The notes: generated by a model from the letters alone, not told the origin. A stretch of 64,000 bases of DNA from Devosia sp. RR2S18 (GCF_030177755.1 NZ_CP126539.1:1140001-1204000); one strand, 5' to 3'. Shown: positions 17,790 to 28,011, numbered from the stretch's first letter. A program made the numbers and translations.

Positions 17790-18715
17790 GCATGAGCCTC
17801 CTCATCCCCATCCTCATCACAGTGATCGGCGCTTCGACCCCGATCCTGATTGCAGCGCTGGGCGAGCTCGTCGTCGAAAAGGCGGGCGTGCTCAATCTGG
17901 GTGTCGAGGGCATGATGCTGGTGGGCGCCATTGTCGGCTTCCTCGTGGTCTTTCTCACCGGCAACCACTATCTGGCGCTGCTCCTGGCGGCGGGGGCGGG
18001 GCTCCTGACGTCGCTGATCTTTGCGTTTCTTACGCTCAACCTCTCAGCCAACCAGACCGCCACGGGCCTAGCGCTCACCATTTTCGGCACCGGCTTTTCC
18101 GCCCTGGCAGGGCAGGGCTATAGCGCCCGCCCGGTGACGCTGATGAGCCCGCTTTTTCCTCCCGAACTCGCTACCCATCCGGTCTGGCGGATCGTCTTTG
18201 GCTTTCCCGCCCCCGTTTATTTCTCGCTAGTGATGGTGGTTGCGATCTGGTGGTTCTTCAAGAAGTCGCGCTTGGGGCTGATTCTCCGGGCGGTCGGCGA
18301 GAACGACCTGTCCGCCCATTCCATCGGTTATTCTGTTATCGGCGTGCGCTACATGGCGGTGATGTTCGGCGGCGCCATGGCGGGCATTGGCGGGGCGTGC
18401 TTTCCGCTACTGCTCACCCCGCAATGGGCGGAAGGGATGACCGCGGGCCGCGGCTGGATTGCAGTGGCGCTGGTGGTGTTCTCCTCTTGGCGTCCGTTCC
18501 GCCTTCTCGCCGGCGCCTACCTCTTTGGGCTCGTCATGACCATGGAGCTCTATGCCAAGGCTGGCGGCGGCCCGCTCGCCGTCATCCCGGCCGAGCTCTG
18601 GTCGGCCATGCCCTATATCGCCACTGTCGTCGTCCTGGTGTTGATTTCAATCCGGCGCGACGCTTCCACCAACGCACCGGCCTGCCTCGGCAAGCCGTTT
18701 CTGCCGACCAATTGA
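17786..18715 (+). CDS. ABC transporter permease (second of two)
   Basis: A 309-residue BPD_transp_2 permease. The segment LGELVVEKAGVLNLGVEGMMLVGA is the family hallmark of the second permease in nucleoside-type importers, and the central GLILRAVGENDLSAHSIGYSV loop is the predicted ATPase contact. About eight hydrophobic helices are visible. It starts within the stop of the first permease (ATGA) and is followed after 55 bases by the substrate-binding protein gene. Confidence 0.93.
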   Translation: MSMSLLIPILITVIGASTPILIAALGELVVEKAGVLNLGVEGMMLVGAIVGFLVVFLTGNHYLALLLAAGAGLLTSLIFAFLTLNLSANQTATGLALTIFGTGFSALAGQGYSARPVTLMSPLFPPELATHPVWRIVFGFPAPVYFSLVMVVAIWWFFKKSRLGLILRAVGENDLSAHSIGYSVIGVRYMAVMFGGAMAGIGGACFPLLLTPQWAEGMTAGRGWIAVALVVFSSWRPFRLLAGAYLFGLVMTMELYAKAGGGPLAVIPAELWSAMPYIATVVVLVLISIRRDASTNAPACLGKPFLPTN

Positions 18716-18770
18716 GGCGGTTGCCCATGGCTGCCTTGATCAACCAAGAAAAGTCATCAGGAGAGACGAC

Positions 18771-19856
18771 ATGACCCTTTCACGGCGTAATATTTTGAAG
18801 ATCGGCGGGGCTGCTGCCGCCCTGCCGCTACTCGGCTCGCGGGCCTTTGCCCAGACCGAGCCGCTCAAGGTCGGCTTCATGCTGATCGGCACGGTCAACG
18901 ACAATGGCTGGAATTTCGGCCATGATGAGGGCCGCAAGTTCATGGAAGAGCAGCTCGGCTCGGCCGTTACCTCGACCGTGGTCGAGAATGTGCCCGAAGG
19001 CCCCGACAGCGAACGCGTCTTGCGTGAACTCGCCCAGTCCGGCCACAAGCTGATCTTTGCCACCAGCTTCGGCTATGGCGACTATGTCCTCAAGGTCGCC
19101 CAGCAGTTCCCCGACGTCATTTTCGAACACGCTACCGGCTACCAGCGCGCCGACAATGTCGGCACCTACAACGCCCGCTTCTACGAGGGCCGCGCCGTGT
19201 GCGGTGACATCGCTGGTCACATGAGCAAGACCGGCAAGGCCGGCTATATCGGCTCCTTCCCGATCCCCGAAGTGGTGATGGGCATCAACTCCTTCACCCT
19301 GGCTGCCCGCAAGGTGAACCCAGATTTCACCATGACCCCGGTCTATATCTCGACCTGGAACGACCCGGCTCGTGAAGCCGACGCCGCCCGCGCCATGATC
19401 GATCAAGGCATCGACATCATTGCCCAGCACACCGATGGCCCCGCGGCCCTGCAGGTTGCGCAGGAGCGCGGCATTGTCGGCGGTTTCGGCCAAGGTGCTG
19501 ACATGAGCGCCTTCGCTCCCGAAGCGCAGCTGACCTCTATCATCGACATCTGGGGTCCGCACTACACCAAGACCGCCCAGGAAGTGCTCGACGGCACCTG
19601 GGTGTCGGATGACGAGTGGCCCGGTATTGCCGATGGTGCCGTGGTCATCGGCCCCTATGGCGAGAAAGTGCCCGAAGAAGTCGTCGCATCTGCCGAAACG
19701 CTCAAGGCCGCCATCATTGCGGGCGCCAGCACCATCTGGACCGGCCCGATCCGCGACACGGAAGGCAATATCCGGATCGCCGAAGGTGAGACCATGACCG
19801 ACGAACAGCTCCTCACCATGGACTGGTATGTCGAAGGCGTGAACCCGCCGGCCTGA
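18771..19856 (+). CDS. BMP-family periplasmic substrate-binding protein
   Basis: A 361-residue solute-binding protein of the basic membrane protein (BMP/PnrA) family, members of which bind nucleosides or purines. The export signal looks twin-arginine-like (SRRNILKIGG, residues 4-13), ends around AFAQ and has no lipobox cysteine, so a free periplasmic protein is likely. The mature part has VGFMLIGTVNDNGWNFGHDEGR and the conserved GYIGSFPIPEVVMGINSF. AGGAGAG precedes the ATG. It closes the xdh-transport operon ahead of a terminator. Ligand inferred from context to be a purine, nucleoside or urate. Confidence 0.92.
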   Translation: MTLSRRNILKIGGAAAALPLLGSRAFAQTEPLKVGFMLIGTVNDNGWNFGHDEGRKFMEEQLGSAVTSTVVENVPEGPDSERVLRELAQSGHKLIFATSFGYGDYVLKVAQQFPDVIFEHATGYQRADNVGTYNARFYEGRAVCGDIAGHMSKTGKAGYIGSFPIPEVVMGINSFTLAARKVNPDFTMTPVYISTWNDPAREADAARAMIDQGIDIIAQHTDGPAALQVAQERGIVGGFGQGADMSAFAPEAQLTSIIDIWGPHYTKTAQEVLDGTWVSDDEWPGIADGAVVIGPYGEKVPEEVVASAETLKAAIIAGASTIWTGPIRDTEGNIRIAEGETMTDEQLLTMDWYVEGVNPPA

Positions 19857-19881
19857 TCGGCGAAACTGACGACATCGAGAA

Positions 19882-19907
19882 GGGGCGGGTCTCGGCCCGC
19901 CCCTTTT
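19882..19907 (+). terminator. Rho-independent terminator after the BMP protein gene
   Basis: Stem GGGGCGGG / CCCGCCCC around a 6-base loop, then TTTT. It separates the xdh-transporter operon from puuD, so puuD-guaD probably depends on read-through or its own promoter. The ATG at 19909 falls immediately behind it, which argues against that ATG as the puuD start. Confidence 0.85.
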
Positions 19908-19929
19908 CATGAAGACCAAGAGGGGCGAT

Positions 19930-21156
19930 ATGGGCGATCTGGCGATTTTCTACGAGTGGCTGATGTTTGCGGTGCGCTGGCTGCACGTCATCACGGCCAT
20001 CGCCTGGATCGGGTCGTCCTTCTATTTCATTGCGCTAGACCTTGGCCTGCGCAAGACGCCCAGCCTGCCGCCGCTCGCCCATGGCGAGGAATGGCAGGTG
20101 CATGGTGGCGGCTTTTATCACATCCAGAAATACCTGGTGGCGCCCGATTTTCTTCCCGAGCATCTGACCTGGTTCAAGTGGGAGAGCTATTGGACGTGGC
20201 TGTCCGGCTTCATGCTCTTGGTGCTGCTCTACTATGTGGGGGCAGATCTCTACCTCATCGACCGCACTGTGTTGGACGTGCCGGCCTGGGGCGCCATCGC
20301 GCTGTCGCTGGCGTCCATCGTTCTCGGTTGGGTGCTCTATGACGCCCTCTGCAAATCGCCTATCGGCCAGTCCACCACGGGACTGATGCTCTTCCTCTTT
20401 GCCATCCTCGTGGCGATGAGCTGGGGCTATACCCAGCTCTTCACTGGCCGCGCGGCGTTGCTGCATATGGGCGCGTTCACCGCCACCATCATGGCGGCCA
20501 ATGTCGCCATGATCATCATCCCTAACCAAAAGCTTGTGGTGGGTGACCTCAAGGCAGGGCGGGTGCCGGACGCGAAATACGGCAGGATCGCCAAGCAGCG
20601 GAGCCTGCACAACAACTACCTGACGCTGCCGGTCATCTTCTTCATGCTGTCCAGCCACTATCCGCTGGCCTTTGCCACGCAGTGGAACTGGATCATCGCT
20701 TCGCTAATCTTTCTGGTCGGCGTGGTCATCCGGCACTATTTCAACACGCGCCACGCCCGCAAGGGCAATCCGCACTGGACCTGGGCCGTGGCCGCGATCC
20801 TCTTTATCGCTATCGCCTGGCTTTCGACCGGGCCGAAACTTATCGGTTCGGCAGGAGAGGCGGTGGCGTCGCGGGCGGCGGAATCCTTTCTCGGCGCCAG
20901 CCACTTCCAGCAAGCCAGTCTGACCGTGCAGACCCGCTGCGGCATGTGCCACACGGCCGAGCCCGCCTGGCCTGGCGTCTACGAGGCGCCCAAGAACGTC
21001 ATCCTCGACAATGATATCGCCGTCGCCAACCATGCGCGGGAGATCGCCATCCAGGCGGGCTATTCCCATGCCATGCCGCCGGGCAATGTGAGCGAGATGA
21101 CACCCGAGGAACGCGCGCTGATCGTGGAATGGTATCGGGAGGGATCGGGACAATGA
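19930..21156 (+). CDS. puuD: Membrane-bound urate hydroxylase with cytochrome c domain
   Basis: A 408-residue PuuD-type urate oxidase converting urate to 5-hydroxyisourate with electrons passed to the respiratory chain rather than to O2 as in soluble uricase. The N-terminal part (to about residue 300) is the membrane domain with about eight helices (WLHVITAIAWIGSSFYFIALD, GGGFYHIQKY). The C-terminal periplasmic domain binds haem c through C337-x-x-C340-H341. The start at 19930 has GAGGGG just upstream; 19909 is the alternative. It overlaps guaD (ATGA). Its product feeds UraH. Confidence 0.94.
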   Translation: MGDLAIFYEWLMFAVRWLHVITAIAWIGSSFYFIALDLGLRKTPSLPPLAHGEEWQVHGGGFYHIQKYLVAPDFLPEHLTWFKWESYWTWLSGFMLLVLLYYVGADLYLIDRTVLDVPAWGAIALSLASIVLGWVLYDALCKSPIGQSTTGLMLFLFAILVAMSWGYTQLFTGRAALLHMGAFTATIMAANVAMIIIPNQKLVVGDLKAGRVPDAKYGRIAKQRSLHNNYLTLPVIFFMLSSHYPLAFATQWNWIIASLIFLVGVVIRHYFNTRHARKGNPHWTWAVAAILFIAIAWLSTGPKLIGSAGEAVASRAAESFLGASHFQQASLTVQTRCGMCHTAEPAWPGVYEAPKNVILDNDIAVANHAREIAIQAGYSHAMPPGNVSEMTPEERALIVEWYREGSGQ

Positions 21157-22454
21157 GCCGGACCATTCTGCGCGGCCGGGTCCTGACATTTCTCAGCGAA
21201 CCTCAGGGCATCGACGATATCGCCAGCTACCGCTACCTCGAAGATGGCGCCATCACCATTGCCGAGGGCAAGATCGTCGCGGTGGGGGACTATGACGCAG
21301 CTGCCCTCGGCGATGCCGAAGTGATCGACCACCGCCCCAACCTGATCCTGCCCGGCTTCATCGACATGCACCTTCATTACGTGCAGAGCCAGATGATCGC
21401 GTCCTATGCCGGCTCGCTGCTGGAATGGCTCAACACCTATACTTTCCACGAAGAGCAGAAGTTCAGTCAGCAGGGGCATGCCAGCGCTGTCGCGACGGAT
21501 TTCTACAAAGAGCTGATCCGGCACGGCACCACCACGGCAGTGGCCTACTGCTCGAGCCATCCTGCTTCAGTCGATGCCTACTTCGCCGAAGCGGAACGCC
21601 GCAACATGCTGATGATCGGCGGCAAGGTAATGATGGACCGCAACGCTCCCGAAGCGCTCTGCGATACGGCGCAGTCGGGGTATGACGACACCAAAGCGCT
21701 GATCGAGCGCTGGCACGGCCAAGGCCGGGCGCTCTACGCCATTTCGCCACGCTTTGCCATCACCTCGACCCCGGCACAGATGGAGGCGGCCCGCGCCCTC
21801 GTTGCCCAGTACCCCGAGTGCTACGTCCAGACCCATCTTAGCGAGAACGACGCGGAAATCTCGCTCTCCATGGAGCTCTACCCGGACGCGCCGGACTATA
21901 CGGGCATCTATGAAGACTACGGGATCCTCGGGCCCAAGACTCTTCTCGGCCACTGTCTTCATCTCAACCATCGCGAAACGGGTGTTCTGGCCGAAACGGG
22001 CTCGGTTGCCGTCTTTTGCCCCACCTCCAACCTCTTTTTGGGCAGCGGTCTTTTTGATCGCGCGCGGTTGGCCAAGATGGGCGTCCGCATCGGCATTGCC
22101 ACCGACATCGGCGGCGGCACCAGCTTTGGCATGCTGCGCACCATGGATGAGGGCTATAAAGTGCTGCAATTGCGCGGGGATCGGCTCACACCGCTCAACG
22201 CCTTTTACATGCTCACCCTGGGCAATGCCCGCTCACTCTCGCTCGAGGGCAGCATAGGCGCGATTGCTCCGGGTAATGCGGCGGATCTCGTGGTACTCGA
22301 TGTGCGCGCCACGCCAGCCATGCGGCTGCGTGCTGCCACCCTCACGAGCCTTGTCGAGGAGCTCTTCCTGCTTCAAACACTGGGCGACGATCGCGCCATT
22401 GCGGAAGTCTATGTGGCAGGTGCAAGGGCGAAGTCCACTTTGGGCGGGTTGTGA
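21153..22454 (+). CDS. guaD: Guanine deaminase
   Basis: A 433-residue amidohydrolase-superfamily enzyme converting guanine to xanthine. Metal-ligand motifs are HLH in PGFIDMHLHYVQ, QTHLSEN, LGHCLHLN, and the final Asp in GIATDIGGGTSFGM. The start at 21153 overlaps the puuD stop (ATGA) and has GGGAGGG about 11 bases upstream; the in-frame ATG at 21129 lies inside puuD. It brings guanine into the same pathway served by XdhABC. Confidence 0.95.
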   Translation: MSRTILRGRVLTFLSEPQGIDDIASYRYLEDGAITIAEGKIVAVGDYDAAALGDAEVIDHRPNLILPGFIDMHLHYVQSQMIASYAGSLLEWLNTYTFHEEQKFSQQGHASAVATDFYKELIRHGTTTAVAYCSSHPASVDAYFAEAERRNMLMIGGKVMMDRNAPEALCDTAQSGYDDTKALIERWHGQGRALYAISPRFAITSTPAQMEAARALVAQYPECYVQTHLSENDAEISLSMELYPDAPDYTGIYEDYGILGPKTLLGHCLHLNHRETGVLAETGSVAVFCPTSNLFLGSGLFDRARLAKMGVRIGIATDIGGGTSFGMLRTMDEGYKVLQLRGDRLTPLNAFYMLTLGNARSLSLEGSIGAIAPGNAADLVVLDVRATPAMRLRAATLTSLVEELFLLQTLGDDRAIAEVYVAGARAKSTLGGL

Positions 22455-22505
22455 GCCTCTCCACGATGTCATAAAGCTGTCGCCATCTGTTTTCGGGGTG
22501 AGACA

Positions 22506-24668
22506 ATGAGCGACTACGTCACGAAATCCGATCTTCAGGTTCACCAGCTGCTGGTCGATTTTGTTGAAAAGGAAGCGCTGCCTGGCCTCTCGGTAACGGC
22601 CGACCAATTCTGGTCGGGCGTGTCCGGCATCGTTGCTCAACACGGTCCTACCAATGCCGCCCTTCTCAGGAAACGCGACGATCTGCAGGCCAAGATTGAC
22701 GATTGGCACCGCAAATATGGTCCGGTCGCCAACAATCCCCAGGGCTACGAGTTCTTCCTCAAGGACATCGGCTATCTCATCCCCGAGCCGGCAGACTTCG
22801 CTATTGAGACGGAGGGCTTGGATCCGGAGATATCGAGCCTTTGCGGTCCTCAGTTGGTGGTGCCGGTGTCCAATGCACGTTACGCGCTCAACGCAGCCAA
22901 TGCGCGCTGGGGCAGTCTCTACGACGCGCTCTATGGCACCGATGTCATCGCTCGTGAAGGCGATCTGGCGCCCACGGGCGGCTACAACGCCAAGCGCGGC
23001 CAGGTGGTGGTCGAGAAAGCTGCCGAGTTCCTGGACGCGGCCGTGCCGCTGGCGGGAGGTAGCCACAAGCAGGTCACCGCTTACCGGATCGAGAAACAGG
23101 ATGGTGCTGCCTCGCTCCTGATCGAAACGAGCGCCGGTGTCACCGGTCTACGTGATCCGTCAGGATTCGTTGGCTATTCCGGCAACGCGGATAAAGGTGA
23201 GATCGTGCTGCGCCATCATGGCTTGCACGTCGTCCTCGTCATCGACCGTGCCAATGTCATTGGCGCCGCCCATCCTGCAGGACTGGCAGACGTGGTCGTC
23301 GAAGCAGCTCTCACAACCATTCAAGACTGCGAAGACTCAGTGGCTGCCGTCGATGCTGCCGACAAGGTCGTGGTCTACCGCAACTGGCTCGGGCTGATGG
23401 ATGGCACGCTCGAAGACAGCTTCGAGAAAAACGGGCGCATGATGACGCGTCAGCTCAATGCCGATCGCACCTACACCGCCCCTGATGGGCAGGAGTTGAC
23501 CCTCAAGGGGCGTTCGCTGCTGTTGGTCCGCAATGTCGGTCACCTGATGACGACCGACGCCATCAAGACCGCGGACGGCAAGCCCATCGGCGAAGGCATC
23601 ATGGACGCAGCGCTGACCGCCCTTTGCGCCATGCACGACAAGACCAGCAGCCGCACCGGCGCGATCTATGTCGTCAAGCCCAAGATGCACGGTCCCGACG
23701 AGGTGGCCCTGGCCTGCGCTATCTTTGCATCTGTCGAACAGATGCTGGAGCTCGCGCCGCGCACCATCAAGATCGGCATCATGGACGAGGAGCGGCGTAC
23801 CTCGGCCAATCTAAAGGCCTGCATCCATGCCGCGCGTGACCGGGTGTTCTTCATCAACACCGGCTTTCTCGACCGTACGGGCGATGAGATCCACACCTCC
23901 ATGGAGGCAGGTCCCGTCCTGCGCAAGGACGAGATCAAGGCCGAGCCCTGGCTCCAAGCCTATGAAGATCGGAACGTGCTGATCGGCCTCGCCTGCGGGT
24001 TCTCGGGCAAGGCCCAGATCGGCAAGGGCATGTGGGCCCGGCCCGACGACATGGCCGCGATGATGTCCGCCAAGTCAGCGCATCCACGCGCCGGTGCCAA
24101 TACCGCCTGGGTGCCTTCGCCAACCGCCGCGACGCTGCACGCGCTGCACTACCACGAGGTGGACGTCTTCGCCGAGCAGGAGCGCCGCAGGGGCGAGCCG
24201 GTACCGCCGCTTTCGGCGCTGTTCTCCATGCCGATCCAGGTGCCGTTCTCCCTCAGCCGCGAGGAGATTACCCGCGAACTCGAAAACAACGCCCAGGGTA
24301 TTCTGGGTTATGTGGTGCGCTGGGTGCAGCAGGGCGTGGGCTGTTCCAAGGTGCCCGACATCAACGATGTAGGGCTGATGGAAGACCGCGCCACCTGCCG
24401 CATCTCCAGTCAAGCGGTGGCCAACTGGCTGCGCCACGGCCTCGTATCACGTGATGAGATTTCCTCCACCTTCGAGCGCATGGCGGTAGTCGTCGATCAG
24501 CAGAATGCCGGCGATCCCCTCTACCGTCCTATGGCAGAGAACTTCCAGTCCGTTGCCTTCCAGGCGGCGCTGGATCTGGCGCTCCATGGCGCCGACCAGC
24601 CCAGCGGTTATACCGAGCCGGTGCTGCATGCCCGGCGTCGGCAGGTCAAGGCCCGCGCTCAGAAGTAG
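22506..24668 (+). CDS. glcB: Malate synthase G
   Basis: A 720-residue monomeric malate synthase condensing glyoxylate with acetyl-CoA. Family landmarks are [18 protein letters not shown] near residue 130, the TIM-barrel segments [22 protein letters not shown] and [35 protein letters not shown], and [13 protein letters not shown] near the C-terminus. Length is normal for the G isoform. It lies 51 bases after guaD in the purine cluster, where it is well placed to consume glyoxylate released by AllA. Confidence 0.97.
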   Translation: MSDYVTKSDLQVHQLLVDFVEKEALPGLSVTADQFWSGVSGIVAQHGPTNAALLRKRDDLQAKIDDWHRKYGPVANNPQGYEFFLKDIGYLIPEPADFAIETEGLDPEISSLCGPQLVVPVSNARYALNAANARWGSLYDALYGTDVIAREGDLAPTGGYNAKRGQVVVEKAAEFLDAAVPLAGGSHKQVTAYRIEKQDGAASLLIETSAGVTGLRDPSGFVGYSGNADKGEIVLRHHGLHVVLVIDRANVIGAAHPAGLADVVVEAALTTIQDCEDSVAAVDAADKVVVYRNWLGLMDGTLEDSFEKNGRMMTRQLNADRTYTAPDGQELTLKGRSLLLVRNVGHLMTTDAIKTADGKPIGEGIMDAALTALCAMHDKTSSRTGAIYVVKPKMHGPDEVALACAIFASVEQMLELAPRTIKIGIMDEERRTSANLKACIHAARDRVFFINTGFLDRTGDEIHTSMEAGPVLRKDEIKAEPWLQAYEDRNVLIGLACGFSGKAQIGKGMWARPDDMAAMMSAKSAHPRAGANTAWVPSPTAATLHALHYHEVDVFAEQERRRGEPVPPLSALFSMPIQVPFSLSREEITRELENNAQGILGYVVRWVQQGVGCSKVPDINDVGLMEDRATCRISSQAVANWLRHGLVSRDEISSTFERMAVVVDQQNAGDPLYRPMAENFQSVAFQAALDLALHGADQPSGYTEPVLHARRRQVKARAQK

Positions 24669-24674
24669 GGGCGT

Positions 24675-26300
24675 TTAGCGCCCGTACACCGGCAGGCTCA
24701 GCGCGGAGCCGGCCAGGCTGATCTCGATGTCATTTGCCTCCATCTTGGTGGCGGTGCTGATCGGTTCGCCCGTTCCCATGTTCCGCGCATAGCGCGGATG
24801 CGCGCCCGATGAGACCTGCAGCCGCAGCCGGTGGCCCGGCAAGAAGCTATGCGCCGTTGCGTGAAGGCCGATCTCGAGGTGCCAATTGCCCTCGGCGTCG
24901 GTCGGCGTCTCCGGGGTTACCCGCACCAGCCCATCGCAGATATTGCGCGACATGCCATCGGTTCCCACATCGCAGAGTCGCACGAAAAAGTCGGCGTCGG
25001 GTAGGCTGGCGCGGGCGGTCAGCGTCACTCGGCTCTTGCCGATGACCGTCACGGCTTGGGTGAGCTTCTCACCGGTATAGCAGCGAACGTCGGCCCGCTC
25101 TTCACGCGGCTTGTTGTCGACCATGCCCGCACCAGTGAACGCAAAGATTGCCCCACCCACGTTTGGGGTGGGTTCTGCTGGGTCATAGCGGTAGAAATCC
25201 CGTTCATCTGTGCTGTTCTTTCGTTCAGAAAGTACCCTTCCTGGCGCGAGAAACCAGCTTTTCTCGGCCGCTCCGGGTGGTGGAAAACAGTCGAATTCCC
25301 GCCACTCATCTTCACCCGAAACGTGAATCCGGACCGGTTTTTCCCGCAAGCCACTCGCATCGTTGAGCAGCTTGGCGCGCATCCACAGCAGCGTTTCCCG
25401 CAGATTATCCCGTTGCAATTGATCCTCGACATGGAACCACGTTCCCACGGTCAAATAGGGTTGGTGACCAAGATCGATCAAACGCTGGTAATCGCTCAAC
25501 AATTGGTCGAGCATGAAATCGTACCAGCCGGAAATGAAGTGCACCGGCGGCGTCTTGTCGTTCATCCGATGGCGGTGATCGAGCTCGTCCCAGAAACCCT
25601 CATTGCCGATCGCTTCGTCGAACCAGCGTCGCCAGAACCCGATAGGTTTGCCGACCGCTGCCACGTCCGCTTCTTTCAGAGGCAGCGTGTTGGAAGCCTT
25701 CGCGGTTTTGCGCTCGATTGTGCCGGTGACCATCCGTGCCGCTGCTCTGAGCGGTGAGCGGCGCAGACCTTCCACCACCTGTAGCCAGGACAGCCAAAGC
25801 TGGAGGTGAAAGGCGCCAGCAGGAAATACGACGGACCGGAAATCGGCCGTGGTCACCTTGGTGGCCATAGCCGAGACCGGCGGCAGGGCATCGGAGATCG
25901 CCCATTGCGCGTAGCCCAAATAGGAGGGCCCAGAGAGTCCCAGCCGCCCGTCATACCATGGCTGCCCCTTGAGCCAGTCGAGGGTAGCCAGACCATCGCT
26001 GCGCTCGTTGACCAGCGGGTCGAACTCGCCACCAGACTTCTCCGTGCCGCGACAGGCTTGGATCACAACGTGAAAGCCCCGCTCCGCATAGGCTTCGGCG
26101 ATCGGGCCAAAGCCCTGGCGCCCGTAGGGCAGGCGCATCAGGAGGGTGGGGTGCTGCCCCGCCAGGCGTGGCGCATAATGGTCGGTCAAGAGCACCACGC
26201 CGTCAGACATGGTCACCGGAATGCTGCGCGTCTTCTTCACGCTATTGGTGCGCGGCGGCAGGTCCTCGAGATAGGCGAGGAAGAAGCTCGAAACACTCAT
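24675..26300 (-). CDS. CocE/NonD family alpha/beta hydrolase
   Basis: A 541-residue hydrolase of the X-Pro dipeptidyl-peptidase (S15)/cocaine esterase family. The nucleophile is the serine in GLSGPSYLGYAQW (near residue 125), and the catalytic His is probably in GTWFHVE. The C-terminal part from about 330 is the jelly-roll domain (FLPGHRLRLQVSSGAHPRYARNMGTG). No signal peptide is seen, so it is probably cytoplasmic. It converges on glcB with a 6-base gap and lies 1 base downstream of adenine deaminase. Amide or ester hydrolysis is expected; the substrate is unknown. Confidence 0.9.
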   Translation of the reverse strand: MSVSSFFLAYLEDLPPRTNSVKKTRSIPVTMSDGVVLLTDHYAPRLAGQHPTLLMRLPYGRQGFGPIAEAYAERGFHVVIQACRGTEKSGGEFDPLVNERSDGLATLDWLKGQPWYDGRLGLSGPSYLGYAQWAISDALPPVSAMATKVTTADFRSVVFPAGAFHLQLWLSWLQVVEGLRRSPLRAAARMVTGTIERKTAKASNTLPLKEADVAAVGKPIGFWRRWFDEAIGNEGFWDELDHRHRMNDKTPPVHFISGWYDFMLDQLLSDYQRLIDLGHQPYLTVGTWFHVEDQLQRDNLRETLLWMRAKLLNDASGLREKPVRIHVSGEDEWREFDCFPPPGAAEKSWFLAPGRVLSERKNSTDERDFYRYDPAEPTPNVGGAIFAFTGAGMVDNKPREERADVRCYTGEKLTQAVTVIGKSRVTLTARASLPDADFFVRLCDVGTDGMSRNICDGLVRVTPETPTDAEGNWHLEIGLHATAHSFLPGHRLRLQVSSGAHPRYARNMGTGEPISTATKMEANDIEISLAGSALSLPVYGR

Positions 26301-26301
26301 C

Positions 26302-28011
26302 TCAGTCGACGAAAGCGAACTGGTCGACGTCGAAGAGCCCGCGGTCTGTCATCTTAAGGTGCGGAATGACGGGAAGGGCCAGGAAGGCGACCTGCAGAAA
26401 GGGCTCAGGCAGCACACAGCCAAGCGCTTTGGCGGCATCACGGAGCTTGTGAAGCTCCTTGGCCACTGTCTCGAACGGCTCAAGGCTCATGAGCCCCGCC
26501 AGGGGCAGGGCGAGTTCGGCGGTGATCCGTCCCTCATCGGCAACGGCGAAGCCGCCGCCCATTTCGATCAAGCGGTTCACTGCCAGGGCCATGTCGCCAT
26601 CGGTGGCGCCGATCACCGTGATATTGTGACTGTCATGACCGACTGAGGAGGCGATTGCTCCACGCTTGAGGCCGAACCCGGTGACAAAACTGCGGCCGAT
26701 ATTGCCGTTCAATCCATGTCGCTCGACCACAGCGACCTTGAGCACGTCTGCATCGAGGTCGGGCATGACACCGCCATCGCCCACCGAAAGCACTGCGGTT
26801 TCCCGGAAGGTCAGGATGAGGCCAGGCTTCACGCCAATGACCGGCGTCTGATTGCGATCAGCACGGGGTGGAACAATGAAAGCGTCGGCCGATACCGGCT
26901 TTGCCTTCATTGAGCTGAGGCCCACTGGGGCCACCTGTTCGCGCGCGGCGAAGAGCTCGGGCGTCACCAGGTGCCCGCCCACCACCACGTCACTGACTTG
27001 GCAGTCTTCAAGGCTATCGACTAGTACGATATCGGCACGCCAGCCGGGGGCGAGCAGGCCGCGGTCACGCAGGCCGAAGATGCGTGCCGCCGAATGGCTG
27101 GCGGCGCGATAAACGTGATGCAGCGGTCGGCCCATCGCGATCAGGCGGCGAATGGAGCTATCGAGATGGCCTTCCTCGGCGATATCGAGGGGATTACGGT
27201 CATCGGTGCAGAGGGCCACGACGCTGGAACTGTTCTCGTCAAGGATTTCCGCCAACGCCTTGAGATCCTTCGATACGGAGCCCTCGCGGATGAGGATGGC
27301 CATGCCTTTGGCTAGCTTCTCGCGCGCCTCTGCAGCTGTAGTGGCTTCGTGGTCGGTTCGGATGGCTGCTGCGAGATAGCCGTTTAGCCCCATGCCGCGC
27401 AGCAAGGGTGCATGGCCGTCGATATGTCCGTCCTGGAATGCCATCAACTTCGCAATGATGCCTGGGTCGGCGCCGAGCACACCGGGGAAGTTCATCATCT
27501 CGGCAAGGCCGATGACCTTGGGGTGGCTTCTGAACGGCTCCAGATCTTCGATCTCAAGGGCCGCGCCTGCAGTTTCGAAGGCGGTGGCCGGGACGCAAGA
27601 GGAGAGATTGACCCGGATATCCATCGCCGCCCGCTGGGCGCAATCGAGAAAGTACTTGATGCCCGGCGCGCCAAGGACGTTAGCGATTTCATGTGGGTCG
27701 CAGATGACGGTCGTCACCCCGTGCGGCAGCACGCAACGGTCGAATTCCAGCGGGGTAACCAGGGAGGATTCGATGTGGAGGTGGGTGTCAATGAAGCCGG
27801 GAACTGCGAAGCGCCCATTGCCCTCAATGACTCTGTGGCCTTCGTATTGCGCCAACGTGCCGACGATCCGATCCTCGACGATGGCGATGTCGGTGCGGGT
27901 AATTTGCCCCGTGATCACCTCAAGCAGTTGCACGTTTTTGATCACCAGGTCGGCGGGAGCCTTGCCCTGGCCGGCCATGATCATGCGGGTTAGGGCTTCG
28001 GCTGTTGGCAT
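26302..28011 (-). CDS. ade: Adenine deaminase
   Basis: A 569-residue amidohydrolase (AdeC type) that converts adenine to hypoxanthine, the substrate of the nearby xanthine dehydrogenase. The metal site begins with FIDTHLHIESSLVTP, followed by DPHEIANVLG, the DGHAPLLRG loop and LCTDDRNPLD, with the C-terminal GHDSHNITVIG segment typical of Ade. I use the ATG at 28011 (MPTAEALTRM), where homology starts; 29 residues encoded upstream are not family-like. It is transcribed toward the CocE gene, with which it may form an operon. Confidence 0.95.
   Translation of the reverse strand: MPTAEALTRMIMAGQGKAPADLVIKNVQLLEVITGQITRTDIAIVEDRIVGTLAQYEGHRVIEGNGRFAVPGFIDTHLHIESSLVTPLEFDRCVLPHGVTTVICDPHEIANVLGAPGIKYFLDCAQRAAMDIRVNLSSCVPATAFETAGAALEIEDLEPFRSHPKVIGLAEMMNFPGVLGADPGIIAKLMAFQDGHIDGHAPLLRGMGLNGYLAAAIRTDHEATTAAEAREKLAKGMAILIREGSVSKDLKALAEILDENSSSVVALCTDDRNPLDIAEEGHLDSSIRRLIAMGRPLHHVYRAASHSAARIFGLRDRGLLAPGWRADIVLVDSLEDCQVSDVVVGGHLVTPELFAAREQVAPVGLSSMKAKPVSADAFIVPPRADRNQTPVIGVKPGLILTFRETAVLSVGDGGVMPDLDADVLKVAVVERHGLNGNIGRSFVTGFGLKRGAIASSVGHDSHNITVIGATDGDMALAVNRLIEMGGGFAVADEGRITAELALPLAGLMSLEPFETVAKELHKLRDAAKALGCVLPEPFLQVAFLALPVIPHLKMTDRGLFDVDQFAFVD

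Noticed and set aside
18828..19919. 363-codon minus-strand frame over the BMP protein gene
   Set aside because: Antisense shadow; it would also span the terminator, and it has no recognisable fold.
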